Origin: Sycobia sp. Sy_11
Taxonomy: Eukaryota; Arthropoda; Insecta; Hymenoptera; Epichrysomallidae
Direction of reading: 5' to 3'
NCBI GenBank assembly: GCA_018907035.1
Contig: JACCIC010000176.1
Location: forward strand, 192,501-256,500
Length of the DNA stretch: 64,000 nucleotides
A program made the position numbers and the translations under genes. The notes under the pieces were generated by a model. It was not told the DNA's origin. It searched no databases and worked only from the letters and a program-made list of their open reading frames with translations. Position 1 is the stretch's first letter. Each line of letters opens with the position of its first letter. Shown here in pieces: positions 56,040 to 64,000 of this stretch.

Positions 56040-57400
56040 TTATTTTTTTTTATAAGAAATTCTTGGTCCATTTTTTGACTCTATTACTCCTTCTTAGATT
56101 AGTATTTATTTTCTTTGTATTATATTTATCATTTTGAAATTCTGACTGATTGCAATGATCTATTTCTATTATAGATTTATTAGACTTGTTCAAATTCTCA
56201 TTTGAATTTCTGTCTATTTTCAAATCTTGTTTATCTGATTCATTTTTCTCAGATTGATCTTCCAGAAATTTTTCTGATTTTTCATTATCAGATTCTGAAG
56301 TTTTACTGATTTGTTACGAACATCACGTTCATCAGTTTTCTTGGAATTTTCTATAACAATTCCTTCCAGAAATTTTTCTGATTTTCCATTATCAGATTTC
56401 TGAGGCTCTACTGATTTGTAACGAACATTACGTTCATCAGTTTTCTTGGAATTTTTATTACAATTCCTTCAAACCTCATTTCTGGTCTTGAATTCAAAAA
56501 ATTAATTTCATCAGCTATCACATCTCTTGCTACAATAAATTTTTCTAAGTCTACATCCCATATTTTATAGTAAAATTAAAATTAAAACATAACCAACTAA
56601 AATACCTTTCCAAGATTTATCATCAAAATTTTACTTTTTGTTTTTCTTATTTTATTATTCACATATATTGTACTATCGAAAACTTGTAAATATTTTACTA
56701 TAGGATTTTTACCATGCCATAATTGATATGGTATTTTACACTATTTTAAAACATCAGTAAGGGTTCAATTTATTAAATACATAGTAGTTAAAACTGCTTC
56801 TCCCGAAATTACTTCCTTCAGTTTATCTCACTTATCGAGATAGTAATTTTTCAGTAATTGTTCTAATCATTCTTTCTCCATTTAATAATAAAGTATGAGG
56901 AACTGTTAAATGATAGCTGATTTAATTATATTTGCAATAGTCCTTCATTTCATTCGATAAATACTTTCCACCATAATCACAATATAAATTTACTATTTTT
57001 AAATTAAAATGAGTTTGACTTTTTTTTATAAACTCTTTGAAATAGAAAATACATCTGACTTTAATAGTATTAAATATGTAATGCAATAGTGCGTAAATTC
57101 ATCTACAAACAATACAAAAGAATTTTTACCATCTAATCGCGAAGGAGTGATTGGTCCGCAAACATCTAAATGAATAATAAAAAAATGGTCTTTTTATATG
57201 ATTTTTATTTTTTTTTTTTTTTGAAAAAGTGCTCTTGCTTGTTTGCCAAAAATACAAGCTTCACACATATAATCATTTAGTTGAATATTATTAATTAATT
57301 TAATACCATCGACCATCTTATTATTTTTCATTTCAATAATTTTCGATTTGCCCATATGTCCAAGTCTTTGATGCCATCAACTATAATTACTGTTTATCGC
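56040..57400 (-). pseudogene. Copia integrase region, decayed
   Basis: On the minus strand, a WHQRLGHMG block of the GAG-pre-integrase domain near 57345-57315, a C..C pair (YMCEACIFGKQ near 57270-57235), an HLDVCGPITPSRLDG block near 57175-57120, and a PYQLWHGKNPI-like block near 56735-56705. A serine/lysine-rich linker with a direct duplication lies at 56270-56465. Frames change repeatedly. Confidence 0.75.
56270..56465 (-). repeat. Direct duplication in the Copia linker
   Basis: The phrase CCAGAAATTTTTCTGATTTT.CATTATCAGATT...TGATTTGT.ACGAACAT.ACGTTCATCAG occurs twice, about 80 bp apart (from about 56262 and 56365), with TTGGAATTTT.TA.AACAATTCCTTC after each. A local tandem duplication of 100 bp within coding DNA. 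Confidence 0.75.
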
Positions 57401-57784
57401 ATTAGAGACTTTTTATTATATAATTTATTAATAATGAATCCTATAGGAATCAAATTATTTATGGGCTTATCGACAAAAATTATTTTATCATTTTTAGTAA
57501 CTTCAATCCCATTTGGATTGAAGTGAATGAATACTCATCTGTGCTTTCTGCATGTTGCTGACAGATAGTAAATTTTTGCGGCACCTCCGAACAACATAAG
57601 CCGTCCTTCAGAACATCTTTAAGCCTTCCTTGCTAGTAATATTCAGGATACTTCTTTTAAGTGAAACTGTCAAGTTTTATTATCTCCTGAATATTGCTGT
57701 TCATTTTTCGTATAGAATCTGCGATCCTTTATACGATGATTTTCTCTGCCATATTGGAAAACCATATCAAGACTGCAAAACTGT

Positions 57785-58024
57785 TTACGTCGTATCATTG
57801 GCTTTCACGAAACCCAAAAAAGAATCCGACAGATACTCCACTATTACACCTTTTACAATTCGTTCACACTTTTTCCATTCTTCTATCATTACTGCAGGGA
57901 CTTGCTCATCAAGAACGTGCAATAGATGAAGTTCACATAGAAGAGATCGAATTTTAAACTTCCACACACTATATTTATCACAGTTAAAAGGCTTAATATT
58001 CCTTTTTATTTTAATGGATTCCAT
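57785..58024 (-). pseudogene. Copia gag, N-terminal fragment
   Basis: 79 residues beginning MESIKIKRNIKPFNCDKYSV, with the WKFKIRSLL block typical of Copia-type gag. The ATG is 107 bp from the primer site. Normal gag is more than 200 residues and ends with a CCHC knuckle; here the frame stops after KANDT and the rest, including the knuckle and most of protease, is missing or unreadable. Confidence 0.8.
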
Positions 58025-58130
58025 TTTTCGCTTACTAGAAAAAAACTGTTTTTTGTTCTGTATTTGAGACAGTTTTATTTTATTACTAGATTACACTATA
58101 CACAAAATCACGGAAAGTTTACTCGCGAAA

Positions 58131-58146
58131 CCTGGGCCGATAACCT
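58131..58146 (-). promoter_or_regulatory. Primer binding site (half-tRNA iMet type)
   Basis: AGGTTATCGGCCCAGG on the minus strand, two bases after the LTR end. It fits the anticodon-stem region of initiator tRNA-Met (complement GGTTATGGGCCCAG) with one mismatch, the internal half-tRNA priming known for Copia elements. Confidence 0.7.
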
Positions 58147-58148
58147 AT

Positions 58149-58518
58149 TGAATTTTTATTAAATATAGTAGGTGGAATGTTAAAATAAAGATACACGAAA
58201 TAATCTTTTAACATGAACTTTATTTCAAACGAGGAAAGAAAAGACGTCTGTTCAAACGAAAGGACAACGCAAGACTCTCTACAGTACTCGAAATTGAAAA
58301 CTCTGCAAGCCTTTGTGAGAAACTTAAAACCTATATAAAAACTCATCAGGCATCTAGGCAATAAACTCATAAATCATTTGCCGCGCAGGGCAGCAAAGAC
58401 GCAGATCGTAATAAGACACAGTGGACACATATGTTTACATCCTTTTACGATACTCTCCAATATTTAGTTTCAAGTATTTTTTGCTTTATTATTTATAGAA
58501 GGCTAAAATAATCTAACA
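58149..58518 (-). repeat. Copia 5' LTR
   Basis: 370 bp, same boundaries as the 3' LTR, one base different. Followed outside by ATTTTTATTT, the continuing PLE tail. Confidence 0.95.
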
Positions 58519-58790
58519 ATTTTTATTTTTATTTATTTATTTTTATTTTTAATTTTTATTTTATTTTTATTTATTTATTTTTATTTTTATTTTATTTTTA
58601 TTTATTTATTTTGATTTTAATTTTTTATTTTATTTTTCTTTATTTATTTTTATTTTTATTTTTATTTTATTTTTATTTATTTATTTTGATTTTAATTTTT
58701 TATTTTATTTTTATTTATTTATTTTATTTTTATTTTTTAGTTTGAATTGATTGGACTGTAAGACCAATAAAAAATATTTATTAATTTATA
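58519..58790 (+). mobile_element. PLE tail, right arm, resumed
   Basis: T-rich run (TTTTATTTATTTATTTT variants) then GATTGGACTGTAAGACCAATAAA, the PLE terminal motif, and TTATTAATTT. It completes the tail cut at 53607. Confidence 0.85.
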
Positions 58791-58799
58791 TATATGTGG

Positions 58800-58803
<4 letters not shown>

Positions 58804-58848
<45 letters not shown>
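58804..58848. repeat. (TA)n microsatellite
   Basis: TA run ending exactly at a mariner left terminal repeat. Confidence 0.97.
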
Positions 58849-58852
<4 letters not shown>

Positions 58853-60132
58853 GTCATCAAATATTTTTCTTCCGCTTTTTTGCTCTTCATTCAATGCTTT
58901 ATAATAAGTGCTACAATGGTCGGATTTACTTCAAACATGCACCGTTTTGTTTGATCATCTGTTTCCATCTAGACGGCAACTTCATAATATCCCTCTCGTA
59001 GAAACCCCTCTCCTTATTTGCGAAGAACTCGGAAAGTCACTTTTCACAAGCCTCTTTTGAGTCCAACTTTACACTACCAAGGGCGTTCGATATGGACAGG
59101 AACAGGTGATAATCACTTGGAGCTATGTCCGGGCTATAAGGTGGATGCGATAAAACCTCCCGTCCGAACTCCCGCAACTTCTGAGGAGTCATCAACGAAG
59201 TGTGTGGTCTGGCGTAGTCCTGGTGAAACATTAAACCCTTCCTGTTGGCCAATTGTGGACGTTTCTGGTCGATAGGCTGCTTCAAGTGGTCCAGTTGTTC
59301 GCAGCAGATGATAGAATTAAGCGTTTGGCCATATGGGGGCAGCTCATAGTGGATGATTCCCTTACAATCCCACCAAACACACAGCAAAATCTTCCTGGCC
59401 GTCAATACCGGCTTGGTCACTGTTTGGGACGGTCCAGTGGCTTTGGACCACGACCGTTTTCGCTTGATATTGTCGTATCTGATCCATTTTTCGTCGCCAG
59501 TCACCATCCGCTTCAAAAATGGGTCGAGTACGTTCCGTTTTAGTAGTACATCACAGGCGTTCATTCGATCCCGAATGTTTTTTGGGTCAAATCATGCGGC
59601 ACCCAAACATCAAGCTTTTTTTGTACCCAGCCTTCTGCAGATGGTTTAAAATGATTTTATGACTAACTCTTATCTCCTGAGCAATGTCACGAAATGCCAC
59701 ATGCCGGTCTAACTCGATAAATTCCATGATTTGATCGGTATTCGTCGTTGCAAGTCTTCCGCCGGCTGGCTTATCCATGGTGTCGTTTTCACTGGCTCTG
59801 AATCGTCAAAACCATTCCTCTGCAGTTCGAAGTGATAGCGTGCTATCCCCCAAAACACCATTAATCTCACGTAACGTTTCTCTAGCGGATTTGCCTTAAT
59901 GAAAGAAAACTTTAAAATAGCGCGAATTTCGGCGTTAGTAAACTCCATGTTTACACGTCTATAACTTTTTAACTCAATGAACAAACTAATCATGCATAGT
60001 GTCGTTTTCTACGTTATGTCAAGACCTTTCAAATAATGTATAGTATTGCCAGATACAAGCTCTTTAGCGATTTGTACATAGCCGCCAATTTCATAAGATA
60101 AAAAGGCGGAAGGGAGATATTTGACAACCTAA
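58849..60132 (-). mobile_element. mariner (fourth lineage), full length
   Basis: 1,284 bp bounded by TTAGGTCATCAAATATTTTT at the left and the complement of TTAGGTTGTCAAATATCTCC at the right, both followed by CTTCCGC.TTTTT, an inverted repeat of about 33 bp. TA stands at the left flank; CA at the right, suggesting one mutated duplication. TTAGGTTG-type ends are typical of the mellifera group of mariners. Confidence 0.88.
58935..59993 (-). pseudogene. mariner transposase, broken by a few changes
   Basis: 59993-59709 gives the N-terminal region (NAEIRAILKFSFIKANP), 59778-59587 the second HTH (DRHVAFRDIAQEIRVSHKII) in another frame, and 59564-59037 the catalytic half: TGDEKWIRYDN, MFHQDYARPH and PYSPDIAPSDYHLF with 34 residues between the last two Asp. 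The usual HxDNARPH Asn is Tyr. A TGA at 59037-59039 replaces the Trp of the C-terminal WL.EFF block, after which the frame continues to the natural end near 58938. Two frameshifts and this stop inactivate it. Confidence 0.9.
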
Positions 60133-60262
60133 CATATATAAACACATACATTGTTTTGGAATTGTTGATAATATATAGAAGAACCAGGTACATACGGAAC
60201 AGGATGGGAGAGTAAATATATCTAAGCTCCTATTACGACGACATATTGTTATTGTAAGCAAT

Positions 60263-60300
<38 letters not shown>

Positions 60301-61276
60301 TACGAGATATTTAATCGTCTGGTAGATATGGACAGATAGAAACCATATAAGGGATCTTGAGGAAAAGTCTAACGGATAACTGTGCAGAGTCTTGTTGAAT
60401 GGCATTGGGGGCCAACGGAATCCTGTGGCAATTCTGACCCGCTTTTTTACCACAGTATCATTTAGCTGAGCATAGAGTTTAATGTAATAAAGTATGGTGC
60501 ATCTTATAATAATCATAATTTAATAAAGTTACCAATAATGTTAGAGTATTTGTAGATAGTATTATTTTATTCATTATCGACTCCTGATTCTGTTCTATAA
60601 TAAAACATATGACTAATTAATTCTCTAATGACATATGCTAATTCAGAAATGGGCATTTATAAGTAAATGACAGAGAGGCCTGTTCATATTCTTAATGAAT
60701 TTAAATATCACATCATTTTAAATTTCCTCCATCGAATGGGCCAACATTTGTCGCTCGCTCCGATACCAACCATCCCTCGGTAAGCTGCTTTTGAAGTCCG
60801 CGGTACACTGAAGTGTGACACTCAAATTGAGAGAAATTGTCGTCACTGCTGCCATATTCTCAACATACCGCGCCTTTTGTGAAATCCACGTCAACGGTTA
60901 GTACCGAAAAAGCATTCGCACTTGCTCGGATGCGTTTCCTCATTCTAATGCATAATTCGCTCGATTTTGTGATTCGAGATCGCGACAGTCGAATTTGTAT
61001 ACAATGTAATACAATATAATATAATTCCAATGAAAGGGCTTTTTATTTTCCCCATATACATTTCGCTGTGCCCCGTTGCATATTTCTGTATGATTACTTG
61101 CGCTAAGCCAAAACGTATACTTGACTAAATATTATTTTATTAAAAGAATTTTATTTGTCTTTTTTTTACATAAAATATACATTTTGTAATAGAAACTAAT
61201 TATTATTAAATCTTTATAAAATGTAATAATAACTACGATAAGGACGTATATTTATACTTTCAGGACTTGCACTTAC
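60133..61276. other. Intronic DNA near the exon at 61277
   Basis: (GA)n at about 60268-60298. A GC-richer patch at 60730-61010 without a convincing frame. The rest is A/T-rich. It may contain intronic regulatory DNA, but I see no specific sign of that. Confidence 0.4.
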
Positions 61277-61537
61277 CAAGAAGATGTCCTTGATAAATAT
61301 GAGAAGTGTCTAAATTTTCTGGTTCATTTGTTGGTCCAATTATAAGAAGTTTAGGGTTAAATGTTTTTAGATCTCGTTGAAGCCTTAATTGAAAATTCCG
61401 TCCATATGCTTGGAAATTTACTGCGATGAGAATGTCCTGCTTCACCGAACGTTTAGATCGCAAATGTAGGCGATGTATCTCTCGAGTGTCATATGAAAGA
61501 GGTTCGTAATGTCGAATATACTCATTCAATCGACGCG
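61277..61537 (-). CDS. ADAM10: ADAM10/Kuzbanian-type protease, exon (prodomain, part 1)
   Basis: 261 bp between AG (61539-61538) and a consensus GTAAGT donor (61276-61271). It opens in a split codon, then R-R-LNEYIRHYEPLSYDTREIH, the first conserved block of the ADAM10 prodomain, RSKRSVKQD, YGRNFQLRLQRDLKTFN and DTSHIYQGHLLG. It ends in phase 1, matching the next exon at 48894. The exon with the signal peptide must lie further right; none is recognisable up to 64000. The prodomain keeps the enzyme folded and inactive until cleavage. Confidence 0.94.
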
Positions 61538-62090
61538 CTGTAACATGTGAACAAATATAAACATATGTATAATTTTATAATTTCATATACAAAGGATCAT
61601 AATTAATTATACGCTTATAAATAACTTTCGACCATCTAATATTGTTTAAATGATAGCTTCATGAAATCCGTGGCTTATAAATAATAATGTGTACAACTCT
61701 AAGAATAAATAAGCTATGAACCATTGCCTAAGAGTATAGTATATATAAGCTATAATTTCCTTACAAAAAAGAAATAAAATTTCCTAATAACAAGCCATTA
61801 TGGCATAAAACATACTTGCCAGCGCAAGTCCAGAATGCTCGCAATATATCGTTGATAACCGAATAAGCAATTAGTGAAATTTGATGCAAATTCGTAAAAC
61901 TAAGACCATTAGAGTTAATAGTTGACGGACTAATGGAAAGTTCCGTGGAATAAATGTTATTCTATTATATACCAAGATGAAGATTGTTGCTGAAAAAGAG
62001 TGAGCGTCGTTATATGAATCAGTTATGAAAGTTATGTATATAAATATAATTATTTCGATCAGGTTCGGGCTAATATAAAACTTAGTGTTT
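61538..62090. other. Intronic DNA, nothing recognised
   Basis: A/T-rich upstream intron without open frames or known repeats. Confidence 0.5.
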
Positions 62091-62098
62091 TTATTTCA

Positions 62099-62143
62099 CA
62101 ACGTTTCGTCGACAGGTAGTGTGAACCTCTTCAGGTACTTTAA
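62099..62143 (-). ncRNA. Hammerhead-like motif, second PLE lineage
   Basis: UACCUGAAGAGGUUCACAC...GUCGACGAAACGUUGUG contains CUGAAGA (CUGANGA type) and GAAACGUU with the self-complementary ACGU, like the main family. Stem II is not a simple hairpin (AGGU/ACCU possible, followed by an unpaired GUCGAC), so function is uncertain. Confidence 0.5.
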
Positions 62144-62379
62144 TAAAAATAATATTCAAATAATTAAATATCAAAATTATAGAACAGTGAGAAATACAGT
62201 ACAATAAATAAATCAACACTTGCAATTAAATTTAAGCAAACGCTAAGCTAAGACGTTCTAAGTCAAACTGATGAAAATTTGAATATTGACAATGTCAAAG
62301 TTGATAAGTCAATAACGATCACATAAACATAAGAAATCAAGTACTAATTATAAAATTTTAAATCAAAATATATTCTAAA

Positions 62380-62706
62380 TTATAAAAATGAGATTATGTC
62401 TGAATATATTTTGCTAAGAAATAGCGTGTCTTCTTTTTTATTAACAGTGTATTTAATATTACGTTGTATAAAAAGCATTTCAGACAAAGAGCGTTTTTTA
62501 AAATTATTGTCAATATCTAATATATTTACATTATTGCAATTAAAGGTGTGTGTATAATCTTTATATTGTATATTAACAACAGCGTCAGAATTGTTATTTT
62601 TTTTATGTTCGTTAATACAATCTTTTAAGTTTCGCTTAGTTTCACCTATATATATTTCATCACAATTTTTACAATTAATTTTATATACTACTCCAGTTTT
62701 TTCCAA
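62380..62706 (-). CDS. GIY-YIG endonuclease of the second PLE lineage
   Basis: 108-residue open frame: TGVVYKINCKNCDEIYIGET (both halves of the GIY-YIG motif plus a C-x2-C), KRNLKDCINEHKKN, and HTFNCNNVNILDID. The Arg of the usual RI.EH block is Cys here (DCINEH), so the catalytic arrangement may be damaged. The C-terminal block (KRSLSEMLFIQRN) parallels the RESLESIHISRN of the other family. It is probably the C-terminal part of a longer RT-endonuclease frame. Confidence 0.8.
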   Translation of the reverse strand: MEKTGVVYKINCKNCDEIYIGETKRNLKDCINEHKKNNNSDAVVNIQYKDYTHTFNCNNVNILDIDNNFKKRSLSEMLFIQRNIKYTVNKKEDTLFLSKIYSDIISFL

Positions 62707-62938
62707 TTTTTTTTTTTGTCTTTTCCTAATTTTATGATATTATTGAGTTTATTATTAATTGGCACTGTTGAGATATTAAATTTTTTCAATTTTTTAGAAC
62801 AGTTTTAAAAAAGGGGGGATTAATAAAAGGTAACGGTATAATAGTTAAACGAGATCTATTATTATTTTCGTTATAAACCATATTCAAATTATTCTGATTA
62901 TTATTATTTTTATTATGGTATATCTAATATAATTTTTG

Positions 62939-63198
62939 CTATATTTTATGTTTATCGTAAAATTGAGGAGAGTAACCGTTTTTTTGTAAAATATTTTTTA
63001 CTACATTAATGTTCTTCTTATAAAAACTATTGTGTGATAATAACAAAGCTCTGTCAATAAAATTAAAAATAATACTTCTTTTTTGTTGAATGGAGTGATT
63101 AGAAGTAAATTGTAAAATTCTATTCCAAGAAATCGGTTTTTGGTACCAATCAGTAATAAGGTATTCGTTTTTTCTAATAATAGTAATTTCTAATATCG
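62939..63198 (-). pseudogene. PLE RT C-terminal region (second lineage)
   Basis: YLITDWYQKPISWNRILQFT, NHSIQQKRSIIFNFIDRAL and a LLSHNSF block form the RT thumb region of PLEs (N/DWYxKPT...SNHP...K...DRA). The upstream active site is missing, replaced by mariner sequence from 63199. Confidence 0.8.
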
Positions 63199-63430
63199 TT
63201 CGGCCATCTATTGCGGCATCGGTCAAAAACTATTTGGAGAATAGGGGATGAGAAATTCGGCCTTACCTGCCTTACAGTTCGAACTTGGTACCATCTGACT
63301 ACCACTTATTTCGATCAATGTAGAAAGCTGTTACGAGAATACGCTTCAGTTCAGTAGAGGGAATCAAAAATTGGCTCGATACGTTCTTGGGCTCGAAAGA
63401 CGAGAAATTTTTTTTAGTCCATAATTCATA
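63199..63430 (+). pseudogene. mariner fragment
   Basis: The complement matches 28690-28925 closely (GAGCCAATTT..ATTCCCTCTACT; CAAATAGT.TTTGACCG), so it is a piece of the same decayed mariner lineage, in the opposite orientation. It corresponds to the region from the second Asp to the C-terminal end. Confidence 0.65.
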
Positions 63431-63694
63431 AATCATCGGAAAGATGAGAAAAAAGTTATAGCTTCCAATGGATGATACTTTGAATAAAGGATATGTAACC
63501 ATGTTTTCATAAGAAACACGATTAAAACTTACTCCTATACCTGATAGATAAAAAAAATGAATTTCTATAATAATGCCTTTTAATTATAAAATATAATAAT
63601 TAAAGAACTTTCTTTGCGTTTAACCATAAGAATATAGGTTTATTAAATTTTTAAGATAAAAAACAAAATTTGGATATTATAAAAACAAAATTAT

Positions 63695-64000
63695 AATGAC
63701 AGTCAGACTGTCCTTATTTTTATGTTAGTAAAGTGTAATCTGACTGTCCCCACCACCCTTACCTAATTGAAGACGTAGTCCACCGTTTCGAGCTCGCTAC
63801 GGCTCCTCAACAGGAACTAAACTAAACCTTATATTCTAATCTGTATTTACCCTATCCCAAGTACTAAATTTAGTACATTAAATATAAAATCCCCCTCTAC
63901 ACAAAATGTTCAACACCGATCATTTTAATAAGGAATGATAAATGTTATCTAATTTACTAGACTCTAACATTAAATTTACATTATTTTAATTCTTGGAAAT
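63695..64000 (-). mobile_element. PLE 3' part, cut by the window edge
   Basis: Minus strand: the C-terminal GIY-YIG text starts at the window edge, followed by the GTGTAGAGGGGGATTTTATA leader, hammerhead (63776-63819; core CUGUUGA with A6 changed, so inactive), an intron-like start (GTAAGGGTGGTGGGGACAGTC) and GACAGTCTGACTGTC-like sequence near 63700. The stretch between module and tail is shortened. Confidence 0.85.
63776..63819 (-). ncRNA. Hammerhead motif, core mutated
   Basis: Stem I UAGUUC/GGACUA and stem II GAGC/GCUC are intact, but the core reads CUGUUGA and the cleavage segment ACGGUG. Not expected to cut. Confidence 0.65.

Larger units (their letters stand above)
53608..58518 (-). 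mobile_element. Ty1/Copia retrotransposon with two near-identical LTRs
   Basis: 4,911 bp. Both 370-bp LTRs are complete and differ at one base. On the minus strand: 5' LTR (58149-58518), primer site (58131-58146), a gag start, integrase, RT and RNase H relics, polypurine tract TTTTGAGGGGGCG (53978-53990), 3' LTR (53608-53977). The interior is decayed. It lies in the T-rich tail of a PLE; no clear 5-bp target duplication can be seen in that low-complexity sequence. Confidence 0.95.
62090..63198 (-). mobile_element. Second PLE lineage (partial)
   Basis: Minus strand: RT C-terminal region (63198-62939), broken connector with poly-K/N text, GIY-YIG domain (62706-62380), non-coding part, and a hammerhead-like segment (62099-62143). 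Its protein text differs clearly from the main PLE family. The RT active site is missing; the copy starts at a junction with a mariner fragment at about 63198. Confidence 0.8.

Noticed and set aside
60091..60516. 141-residue minus-strand frame
   Set aside because: Runs across a mariner end and a (GA)n tract giving a Ser-Leu repeat; no motif.

Overview
This window reads as AT-rich insect nuclear DNA: large introns of one host gene, filled with layers of broken transposable elements. A hymenopteran, perhaps an ant, is my guess from the mix of mariners, Penelope-like elements (PLEs) and an env-bearing Gypsy element; the sequence alone does not settle the species.

Host gene. Five exons on the minus strand (61277-61537, 48700-48894, 35205-35518, 21152-21298, 20591-20739) encode the prodomain and the start of the metalloprotease domain of an ADAM10/Kuzbanian-type membrane protease. 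Splice sites and codon phases agree at all four junctions, and together they give 1,066 bp of coding sequence. Introns of about 12.4, 13.2, 13.9 and 0.4 kb separate them. The signal-peptide exon would lie to the right of the window; the zinc-site, disintegrin and transmembrane exons to the left.

Mobile DNA, left to right. 1-9.0 kb: a Gypsy-type element with gag, a duplicated protease domain, broken RT/RNase H/integrase and a broken env-like gene. 9.4-12.3 kb: a possible solo LTR, PLE tails and a gag-protease remnant. 13.3-18.7 kb: a mariner relic, a 5'-truncated Copia element, and a mariner broken by a single stop codon. 23.5-32.9 kb: mariner relics and PLE copies, one with RT plus GIY-YIG, one split by a solo LTR. 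33-41 kb: Gypsy pieces, one with its domains out of order. 41.9-45 kb: two copies of a dispersed repeat, one carrying a 60-bp minisatellite. 45-53.6 kb: more PLE and mariner copies and a large PLE inverted repeat. 53.6-58.5 kb: a Copia element with almost identical LTRs nested in a PLE tail. 58.8-64 kb: a mariner, the ADAM10 exon, a second PLE lineage, and a PLE cut by the window edge.

The strongest non-routine signal is RNA-based. PLE copies on both strands carry hammerhead ribozyme motifs (about nine, plus one in a second PLE lineage), followed by a conserved intron-like module inside a complementary sequence pair. Short derivatives consist only of inverted tail, ribozyme region and tail, one flanked by a 12-bp direct repeat. 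They resemble a small ribozyme-bearing non-autonomous element that depends on the PLE.
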